Source: Deltaproteobacteria bacterium | Lineage (GTDB): Bacteria; Bdellovibrionota; UBA1018; UBA923 | Direction of reading: 5' to 3' | Assembly: GCA_016194725.1 (NCBI GenBank) | Contig: JACQAW010000146.1 | Span: 1 to 11,310, forward strand | DNA length: 11,310 bases | Part shown: one piece after another, positions 1 through 5,866 of the stretch | Layout of the letters: each line of letters opens with the position of its first letter | Position numbering within the stretch: the stretch's first letter is position 1 | Notes under the pieces: model-generated | The model's input: the letters and a program-made list of their open reading frames with translations, nothing else | What the model was told of the DNA's origin: nothing | Databases searched by the model: none | Program-made: the position numbers and the translations under genes

Positions 1-263
1 ATGAGGTCGATAACCTCGGCACGGGTCTTGGTGTATACCGTGTATTTGGGCGATAGCTTTACGAACGAGCCCTTCACATGCGAAGCGATGGCGTCGAAAC
101 GCGCGACTGCCGAAACAGCCCAGCACTGCAAAGTGTCCTTCTGGTCGGTGGGTGGCGCGGTGGGAATGATGACTTCGCGCTGGCCAGCAAAACCCAGGGT
201 CGGGACCGCAAACATACCGAGTACGCTGAGTACCATGAAGTGTCTTAACATGGGCCGCCTCAT
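1..263 (-). CDS. Papain-like (C1 family) cysteine protease, secreted, N-terminal part only
   Basis: The reading frame runs left from an ATG at 263 and leaves the window still open, so only about 87 residues are visible. Residues 1-26 form a signal peptide: basic MRRPMLRH, then a hydrophobic stretch ending GFA. Residues 46-53 read QCWAVSAV, close to the papain active-site block CWAFSAV. C47 would be the nucleophile. Q41 lies exactly six residues before it, the spacing of the oxyanion glutamine (Gln19/Cys25 in papain). 'KLSPKY' further on resembles the LSPQ(Y/E) block that follows the active site in this family. The papain disulfide cysteine between Q and C is absent, and there is almost no propeptide, which fits bacterial C1 proteins better than classical cathepsins. 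An AGGTAAG lies just upstream of ATG 263 as a ribosome site; ATG 251 is an alternative. The catalytic His and Asn lie outside the window. Divergent from the epimerase gene. Confidence 0.72.
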   Translation of the reverse strand, partial: MRRPMLRHFMVLSVLGMFAVPTLGFAGQREVIIPTAPPTDQKDTLQCWAVSAVARFDAIASHVKGSFVKLSPKYTVYTKTRAEVIDL

Positions 264-347
264 ATCTTACCTATCAGCAAAAAGTCTCGAATTCTTTATC
301 GCTTCTACCCGCTTTACAGGGCCGGGCAAGCTACGTAAGTTTCAACT

Positions 348-1238
348 ATGTCCTCAAATATGCGAATAAATCGGGCTTTGGTGCTGGGTGGGACCCGGTA
401 CTTCGGAAAACGTCTGGTTCAGGGACTTCTTGCCGAAGGCGTTCACGTGACGGTGGTAAGCCGCGGAAATGTACCCAATCCCTTTGGCACTCGGGTGACC
501 CATGTTTCCGCTGACCGCGAAGACCGGGTTGCGCTTGGCGCTGCCCTGGCAGGTGCCGGCGAGTGGGGCGTGGTTTTCGACAACATCTGCTATTCCTCAA
601 GCGATGCGGCAGGAGCCTGCGAGATTTTTCAGGGCCGCACCGGGCGCTACGTCCATACCTCAACTCAATCGATTTATGAATCCGACGGTCGGCAGACAGA
701 GGGATGTTTCGACCCCTGCCATCATCCAATCACGCTGGGCACCCGGGCCGACTTTGACTATGGTGAGGCAAAACGCCAGGCTGAAGCGGTGTTTTTTCAG
801 CGCGCGAAATTTCCGGTCACGGCCGTCCGCATTCCCATTGTCGCTGGGCCCGACGATTACACGGGCCGCCTGAACTTTCACATCGACCGGGTCAAATCGG
901 GCAAGACGCTTGTGATTCCCAACCTGAACGCCCAAACCAGCTTTATCAGCTCGGACGAAGCCGCGCGTTTTCTTCGCTGGACCGCTGGCCAGTCCTTTAC
1001 GGGCCCGGTAAACGCCTGTGCCGACGGCACGATCACGATTGGCCAGGTCATTAGCCTGATTGAGGCCGCGACGGGCAAAACCGCGAATATCGCCGCTTCA
1101 GGCCGCGAGGAAGATCATTCGCCGTTTGTTGGCGGCCAGTCGCGGTTTTTAGACAACACCAAGGCCCGTGAGCTTGGCTTTGAATTCTCGACACTTGAGA
1201 GCTGGCTGCCAAATCTTATCAAACAGCAAAATGCGTAG
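348..1238 (+). CDS. NAD(P)-dependent epimerase/dehydratase (atypical extended SDR)
   Basis: This 296-residue protein has a Rossmann fold of the extended short-chain dehydrogenase class. The nucleotide-binding loop is GGTRYFG at residues 14-20, right after the first beta strand (ALVLGG). 'VVSRGN' at 36-41 ends the second strand, where an Arg suggests NADP preference. 'HTSTQSIY' at 103-110 supplies the usual Ser/Thr, and the catalytic pair is Y138 and K142 in YGEAK. 'RIPIVAGPDDYTGRL' at 161-175 and 'FISSDEAARFL' at 199-209 match the substrate-domain blocks of NAD-dependent epimerases. The family acts on nucleotide sugars or related carbonyl compounds in the cytoplasm; the substrate cannot be read from sequence. 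There is no signal peptide. No clear Shine-Dalgarno precedes ATG 348, and ATG 360 (MRINRA) is an equally good start. The nuclease gene follows 38 nt downstream on the same strand, so the two could be co-transcribed, although their products work in different compartments. Confidence 0.9.
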   Translation: MSSNMRINRALVLGGTRYFGKRLVQGLLAEGVHVTVVSRGNVPNPFGTRVTHVSADREDRVALGAALAGAGEWGVVFDNICYSSSDAAGACEIFQGRTGRYVHTSTQSIYESDGRQTEGCFDPCHHPITLGTRADFDYGEAKRQAEAVFFQRAKFPVTAVRIPIVAGPDDYTGRLNFHIDRVKSGKTLVIPNLNAQTSFISSDEAARFLRWTAGQSFTGPVNACADGTITIGQVISLIEAATGKTANIAASGREEDHSPFVGGQSRFLDNTKARELGFEFSTLESWLPNLIKQQNA

Positions 1239-1276
1239 TTGACTACATTGATACGTTACATTAGTTCTAACGCATT

Positions 1277-2440
1277 GTGTTAATTAAAAACAAGAAGTTT
1301 GCCCAGTATTTATCCACTTTTTTTCTAGCGCTTGGCCTGGTGCTGGTCGCGCCGCAATACCAGGCGCGCGCCACAATAGTCTGCGAAAAGTACCTTGTCA
1401 GCGCCGACACCACGACGCCAAAACGCTCGCTGGAATCGATGGACGATCTCAAAGTCGGCACCTTCAATGTCGAGAATCTTTTCATGCATCTGGGCCATCA
1501 CGAGCCGGCTGAAGGCGGCTCGATGCGCCGAATGACGCCCCAGAAAAACAAGCCGATCAACAAAATTCAAGGCGTCGCGCGCGCCATCATGGACATGAAC
1601 CTCGACATCGTGGTGCTCGAAGAAGTGGAAAACATCGAAGCCCTGCAGGAGCTCAATGCGGAGTTTCTCGAAGACCGCTACACGCCTGTTCTGGTGCGGG
1701 GCAATGACCCGCGCGGCATCGAGGTGGCCTTTTTAGTTAAAAAAGATCTGCCTTTCGACATCGAAAATTTCAGTTTCAAAAACGAAACCTGGGTTGACCC
1801 ACGCAATGGCTCGAGCCGCCAGACCAGGTTGTTTTCTCGCGACCTGCCTGCCCTAATTGTGCGTGCAAATGGACAGCCGAAAAATTCGCCGCCGCTATTC
1901 GTGTTCATCGGCACGCATTACAAATCAAAACGGGCCTCGAACTACGCGGGATCCGAAAATCGGGATCCCGAGTCGGGCATCGTGCGCGGCGCACAGGTGG
2001 AACGCACGGTGGACATCATTGAACGCCTCAAGGCGGAGTACGGCAAGGACCTGCCCATTCTAATTGCCGGCGACTTCAACGGCTCGGTGCGCTTTGAGCC
2101 GGAGTTTACGCCGCTCAGAAAGCGCGGAAATATGACTGATGCGTTCGATGCCTTGAAAACCAAGGTTTCTGACGTGGATCGCACGACTCACGTGTATTAC
2201 CCCGACCGCAACTCCGAAGCCGATCAGAATCAGATCGACGCGGTCTTTGTTTCGCCCGAGCTCAAAGACCAGGTCATCGACGCCAAGGTCTACCGGTATA
2301 AAGACCCCAACGGACGTCCGTATCCCCTGCCGAAAACCAAAAAATTGCGCGATCGAAACCCCTCTGACCATTGGCCCGTCATGGTGACGCTGAAGTTCAA
2401 ACCATTAAGGGATCGCCAGGGCGCCGCAGGCCGCCCCTAG
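1277..2440 (+). CDS. Secreted endonuclease/exonuclease/phosphatase (EEP) family protein
   Basis: A 387-residue protein with the full motif set of the DNase I/exonuclease III fold: FNVENLF (N64, N67), EEVEN with the metal-binding Glu at 115-116, THYKSK (H214), GDFN (D266, N268), QIDAVFVS (D321) and SDHWPV (D364, H365). These are the metal and catalytic residues of phosphodiesterases that cut DNA, RNA or phospho-substrates. FNVENLF together with THYKSK is typical of secreted bacterial nucleases of the ExeM/NucH type, but the lamin-tail and OB domains often found there are missing. Residues 1-31 form a signal peptide (basic LIKNKK, hydrophobic core, AQARA-like end), so it acts outside the cytoplasm. 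The start is GTG, chosen because it places the signal peptide correctly; no Shine-Dalgarno is visible. Its TAG overlaps the stop of the convergent M20 peptidase. Nuclease is the best guess; phosphatase or phospholipase activity is possible. Confidence 0.9.
   Translation: MLIKNKKFAQYLSTFFLALGLVLVAPQYQARATIVCEKYLVSADTTTPKRSLESMDDLKVGTFNVENLFMHLGHHEPAEGGSMRRMTPQKNKPINKIQGVARAIMDMNLDIVVLEEVENIEALQELNAEFLEDRYTPVLVRGNDPRGIEVAFLVKKDLPFDIENFSFKNETWVDPRNGSSRQTRLFSRDLPALIVRANGQPKNSPPLFVFIGTHYKSKRASNYAGSENRDPESGIVRGAQVERTVDIIERLKAEYGKDLPILIAGDFNGSVRFEPEFTPLRKRGNMTDAFDALKTKVSDVDRTTHVYYPDRNSEADQNQIDAVFVSPELKDQVIDAKVYRYKDPNGRPYPLPKTKKLRDRNPSDHWPVMVTLKFKPLRDRQGAAGRP
1947..1970 (+). repeat. Intragenic inverted repeat with 8-bp perfect arms
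   Basis: CGGGATCC at 1947-1954 pairs fully with GGATCCCG at 1963-1970 around an 8-base loop, GAAAATCG. As RNA it would make a stable GC-rich hairpin within the nuclease coding region, in a variable surface segment between the H214 and D266 motifs. No U-tract follows, so it is not an intrinsic terminator. Confidence 0.85.
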
Positions 2441-3828
2441 TTTTTCACGGCCAGCGCGTACATGAGCTTATAGAGAAACTCCACGCCGGTTCGCAGGCTG
2501 GCAACGGGTATGCGCTCGTCCACGCCATGCGCCCGGCGCATATCGCCCTCGGTCATCGGAAGTGGATTCATTCCATAAGAGGCCGTGCCGGCCTGGCGCA
2601 GGTATCTTGAATCGGTGGCACCCAACGACATGAAGGGTATAATCGGAACACCAGGCCACATTTGCGCGATAACGACCCTGGCCTGATCGATGTCCACGCC
2701 GGTCACCGGTGAGGGCTCGGACTTGCCAAATACTCCGATAGGTTGAATTTCCACGTCGCTGTCGCCGACCAGCCTGGTCAGCGTCCGCTGCACGTCTTCG
2801 CCCGACTCATCGGGCAGGATTCGGCAGTTCAGGCTGGCTTTAGCCTCGGCGGGCAGCGCGTTTACTCTGGTGCCGCCACTCAACACCGTTGCCACGCACG
2901 TGGTGTGCAGGCTTGCCGACAGAATCGGATCGGCTTCAATGATCTTCAGAGCCGGGGCCGGAAGCGCGCCTTTGCTTGCGGCCAATGCACGCATTGCCTT
3001 GGCCAGGACGGGTGGCTCAACCGCGGCACGTGCTGCAAAATAGGCACGCGTGACAGGCAAGAGGCGCGCGGGAAATTTAAATTTCCCGATTCGATCCAGC
3101 GCACGCGCTAATCGATAAATGGCGTTGTCTGCCAAAGGCACCGAAGCGTGTCCGGTTTTACCGTGAGTGACCAGCTCAAAATCCTTGTACGTTTTTTCTG
3201 CCGACTGCAATGAGACCAGACGAACGTTGCCGTCGTCGCCCAGCATGGGGCCACCCAGCTCATTGAAGGCAATGGCCGCCGCCAGCGATTCGGGTTTGTT
3301 TCTGAGAACGTGCTGCACGCCACCGCCCCCCGACTCCTCGTCGCCTGTCAGCGCAAATATGACGTCTCTTCGCAACGAAAGGCCTGAGTGTTTGAGCTGC
3401 AGAAAAACTTCCAGGTTCACGGCTGCCATTCCCAGATCGTCGGCCACTCCGCGCCCGTAAAGATAGCCGTCTCTTTGCGAAATCTTATGAGGATCCACGC
3501 TCCAACTTTGCCCGTCGGCTCCCACCACATCGGCATGCGCAATCAGCAGCACTGGCTTCTCGGGGCCCTGACCCTTGAGCCGGGCCGTTATGTTCTGGCG
3601 TCCCGGCGCGAACTCGGTGATCTCGTATTCGATGTCGGCGTCTTTTAAATGCTTGGCCACCAGCTCGACTGCACGCTGCTCACCGCCCGGCGGATTGGTC
3701 GTATTGAGCTCGACCAGCTCTTGAAGAAATTTGCGCGCGGATGCGGCGCTGGTGTCCAGATCCGAGGTGGGTGCGGCAAAGGTGCCACCGAGCGCCGTAG
3801 TCAGCAGAAGCATGAAAGTATTGAACAT
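2437..3828 (-). CDS. Secreted M20-family zinc metallopeptidase
   Basis: 463 residues. After a signal peptide (1-18, ending TFA|AP) comes a complete M20 di-zinc hydrolase. Visible blocks: IAHADVV with metal H98 and catalytic-support D100; GRGVADD with bridging D130; TGDEESGGGG with general base E164 and metal E165; FNELGG with E190 at the usual Asp/Glu metal position; THGKTGHAS (H227) and SGGTRVNALP (319-326) in the dimerization domain; and RRAHGVDER with the last metal ligand H434. Members remove terminal residues from peptides or N-acyl groups from amino acids. The arrangement resembles the carboxypeptidase S/PM20D1 branch more than ArgE or DapE, and export argues for scavenging of peptides or acyl-amino acids rather than biosynthesis. 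An AGG lies 8 nt upstream of ATG 3828, a weak ribosome site. It faces the nuclease at its 3' end and diverges from the membrane-protein gene at 3896. The substrate is not known. Confidence 0.92.
   Translation of the reverse strand: MFNTFMLLLTTALGGTFAAPTSDLDTSAASARKFLQELVELNTTNPPGGEQRAVELVAKHLKDADIEYEITEFAPGRQNITARLKGQGPEKPVLLIAHADVVGADGQSWSVDPHKISQRDGYLYGRGVADDLGMAAVNLEVFLQLKHSGLSLRRDVIFALTGDEESGGGGVQHVLRNKPESLAAAIAFNELGGPMLGDDGNVRLVSLQSAEKTYKDFELVTHGKTGHASVPLADNAIYRLARALDRIGKFKFPARLLPVTRAYFAARAAVEPPVLAKAMRALAASKGALPAPALKIIEADPILSASLHTTCVATVLSGGTRVNALPAEAKASLNCRILPDESGEDVQRTLTRLVGDSDVEIQPIGVFGKSEPSPVTGVDIDQARVVIAQMWPGVPIIPFMSLGATDSRYLRQAGTASYGMNPLPMTEGDMRRAHGVDERIPVASLRTGVEFLYKLMYALAVKN
3069..3088. 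repeat. Perfect 20-bp palindrome inside the M20 peptidase gene
   Basis: The 20 bases from 3069 to 3088 are identical to their own reverse complement, with GC arms (CGGG/CCCG) around an AAATTTAAATTT core. The core is far more AT-rich than the surrounding coding sequence. On the minus strand it encodes the RIGKFKFPA part of the peptidase dimerization domain, so amino-acid constraint may explain part of it. Confidence 0.9.
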
Positions 3829-3846
3829 ATTTTGAACCTAGCACCC

Positions 3847-3874
3847 TTGACATTGCGCAACAACCGACTAAAGT
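3847..3874 (+). promoter_or_regulatory. Sigma-70-type promoter for the membrane-protein gene
   Basis: A perfect -35 box, TTGACA (3847-3852), is followed after a 16-bp spacer by TAAAGT (3869-3874), which matches the -10 consensus at four of six bases. The predicted start near 3881 leaves a leader of about 15 nt containing GGAG (3882-3885) ahead of the TTG start codon at 3896. Confidence 0.6.
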
Positions 3875-3895
3875 CCGACACGGAGCATTATCTCT

Positions 3896-4876
3896 TTGAA
3901 ACAACTCTTCGTGCTCATTTTTCTGCTGCTCGCGCTGGGTGCAAACACATTTGCCGCACCCCTGGTTCGCATTCAAACGGAGCCCGTCAACGGCATCGCG
4001 CTCGAGGTTTCAGCCACCGAGGCAACCGACTCGCAACAGCTGGAAAGCGCCGCCAATTGGGTGGAGCAGGACCTGGCCGGGGCGAAGTCGCAGAATGCCG
4101 GCATCACCCCCCAGGCTGTGGTGGCCGAGCCGGATTCAGCCGGCGCCCCGGAAGTTCGTGCGTTTACGCCCGATCTGGCGCCTTCGGGCAAGCTTACCCT
4201 GCGCAAGAAACTCAACGACCTGCTCGACAGGCACTACCGGGTTTCGTTCACCCTCATTCGGGGCGTGGCCAATACCGGCGTGGTGAGCTGGGGGCTGATT
4301 CTTTCGTCGCATGTTTCGCTGCTTTCGGCGCTGCCAGTGGGCATTGTCGCGGGCAGCATGTCGGCGGGCTTTCAATTTTTCAATCAAGGTTACCAGGCGT
4401 GGATGCTGAAATCGAAAACCACGGTGGGACGCCTGGGACGCTCGCTTTTTACGAACACCATTTATCTGGCCATTGCCAAGTTCACCGCATTTATTGCCGG
4501 AGCACCGGTCGAAAACAACTTATTGCTCGCAACCGGCACGGTACTCAAGTCGGCGTTTCTGGGAACCCTGGCACAGGGCACCTGGAACCTGGGTATTGCG
4601 GAAAACGCGCGAATAAGAACCGAACAGGTACCGGCGAACGACGCGAAGATAAGACGTGCCAACGATTTCAAAACCCTGACTATTTCGATGATTTCCACGG
4701 CATTGTCGGTGGCGAACCTTGCCGGCGCCCCGCTTACCGACGCGGCCATGCTGACCATGGCGGGAACCGGCTCAGTGTACTACGCGTGGGTAGCGCTAAA
4801 AGCGCGCAAATGGGCTCGCGAAAAACCGGTACAGGAAGCTCGCGCGCGACTGTGCGAGCAGCAGCTTCTGCCTTAG
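3896..4876 (+). CDS. Exported multi-helix membrane protein of unknown function
   Basis: 326 residues that I cannot assign to a family. Residues 1-20 are a textbook signal peptide (MKQLFVLIFLLLALGANTFA|AP). Residues 21-100 are soluble and polar, rich in Ala, Glu and Gln. From about residue 115 there are several hydrophobic stretches that could span a membrane: roughly 117-140, 142-162, 185-205, 208-232 and 258-300, the last long enough for two helices. They are rich in Gly, Ala, Ser and Thr and separated by short basic loops. The C-terminus (ALKARKWAREKPVQEARARL) is a charged helix. The TTG start is supported by GGAG ten bases upstream, by the signal peptide directly after it, and by the promoter just before. 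The gene is a single transcription unit, divergent from the M20 peptidase, and its stop overlaps the PAS-GAF gene. No catalytic motif is visible; a structural or transport role in the envelope is only a guess. Confidence 0.8.
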   Translation: MKQLFVLIFLLLALGANTFAAPLVRIQTEPVNGIALEVSATEATDSQQLESAANWVEQDLAGAKSQNAGITPQAVVAEPDSAGAPEVRAFTPDLAPSGKLTLRKKLNDLLDRHYRVSFTLIRGVANTGVVSWGLILSSHVSLLSALPVGIVAGSMSAGFQFFNQGYQAWMLKSKTTVGRLGRSLFTNTIYLAIAKFTAFIAGAPVENNLLLATGTVLKSAFLGTLAQGTWNLGIAENARIRTEQVPANDAKIRRANDFKTLTISMISTALSVANLAGAPLTDAAMLTMAGTGSVYYAWVALKARKWAREKPVQEARARLCEQQLLP

Positions 4877-5763
4877 TGATTGAGCCGCTCATTCTCGATA
4901 GAGAGCGCAACTCGCCTGGCCACTTCCGTGAGCAGCGGCAGTTCGGGCTCGCCATAACGGCACGGGGATGCGGTTCGTACCAGTGTAAGAACCCCCAGTG
5001 ACCGCCCGCGGGCCCGCAATGGAATCAGTACGCAGGATTTCGGCTCCAGGGCCCGGAACAGCGCCAGCTCCCGCTCGTCGTGGGCGTGAGCGGCGATAAT
5101 CTCGTCGGTGATTTCCGGAAAAAGCACGGTTTCGCCCGAGGTGAAAACCCGAAACGGCAGATAATCGGGGCGAAACTCGAAGCTATAACGCCGCTGCAGC
5201 TCAAAAAGCCGGTTTTCCGCTATGGGATCGACATGGGCCACCGAAGCCTGCTGAAGTCTTCCATCCTTATCGGCAAGATCGATCATGCAATAGTCGCAAA
5301 GCACCGAAAGCATGAGCCGGCAGACGTGATCAAGACCGGCCTCGAGAGTCGGGGCTTCGGTCAGCGCTTTTCCGATCTCGATGAGAACATCGCGCTCGCG
5401 TTTCGCGCGCTCGCGTTCGGTGACGTCGAACGTCAGCCCCAGAACTTCGACGACCTTGCCGAACTGATCGCGAATCGGGGTGAAGGAACCCTCGATAAAA
5501 ACACTGTCTTCTTTGAACCGGCCGATTGCGGTGAATTCTTCGCCCGCCAACGCCATCTTCAGATGATCGATATTCTCGGGGCTGTTGTGAGGCACGACCT
5601 CAAATGCGGAATGCCCCACCAGCATACTGGGACTGCCTTCGACCAGCGCGTCGCCCTTGCCTTGAGCGAAAGTAATAGTTCCGTCGGTGTCATAAGCAAA
5701 AACAACGACTCCCTGGCGGTTGAGAACCGCACGAAGCACATCTTTATCAGTCAAGCGCGTCAT
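4873..5763 (-). CDS. PAS-GAF sensory protein without an output domain
   Basis: 296 residues, soluble, no signal peptide. Residues 8-115 look like a PAS domain: 'GVVVFAYDTDGTITFAQGKGDAL' is the first strand pair, 'LVGHSAFEVV' the loop helix, and 'FIEGSFTPIRDQFGKVVEVLGLTFDVTER' the closing strands and DVTER end mark. A charged helical linker (116-134) leads to a GAF domain (about 135-294), recognised by 'CVLIPLRARGRSLGVLTLVR' and the final helix 'LLTEVARRVALSIENERL'. In related proteins that helix continues into a histidine kinase, SpoIIE phosphatase or GGDEF domain; here the protein stops at once. It could sense a ligand or redox state and act through a partner. Cysteines at 148, 156, 159, 244 and 268 are possible ligands or redox sites. 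It is the last gene of the minus-strand set, 103 nt after the aldo/keto reductase. No Shine-Dalgarno precedes ATG 5763, so the exact start is less sure. Confidence 0.85.
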   Translation of the reverse strand: MTRLTDKDVLRAVLNRQGVVVFAYDTDGTITFAQGKGDALVEGSPSMLVGHSAFEVVPHNSPENIDHLKMALAGEEFTAIGRFKEDSVFIEGSFTPIRDQFGKVVEVLGLTFDVTERERAKRERDVLIEIGKALTEAPTLEAGLDHVCRLMLSVLCDYCMIDLADKDGRLQQASVAHVDPIAENRLFELQRRYSFEFRPDYLPFRVFTSGETVLFPEITDEIIAAHAHDERELALFRALEPKSCVLIPLRARGRSLGVLTLVRTASPCRYGEPELPLLTEVARRVALSIENERLNH

Positions 5764-5866
5764 GGCTGCGACTGTGCGTCAGACGGATTTGATTTACAAG
5801 GAAGAGAAGCATCGGAATACCGGTTTATCTTTCAATATCCGGGGTCGCGCCAGACGAACGGTCGGT

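Noticed and set aside
1..369. Open frame of 122 codons on the + strand at the left edge.
   Set aside because: It is antisense to the papain-like protease, which has a signal peptide and an active-site motif; the + frame shows no recognisable feature.
1239..1271. TTGACT at 1239-1244 as -35 box of the nuclease gene.
   Set aside because: With a 17-bp spacer the -10 would be TAGTTC, a poor match, and the better TCTAAC is 21 bp away. Not strong enough to call.
3649..5001. 450-codon open frame on the + strand.
   Set aside because: It runs antisense to the M20 gene and then in another frame through the exported membrane-protein gene. The product is rich in Arg, Gly and His without structure, as expected of an out-of-frame reading of GC-rich DNA.
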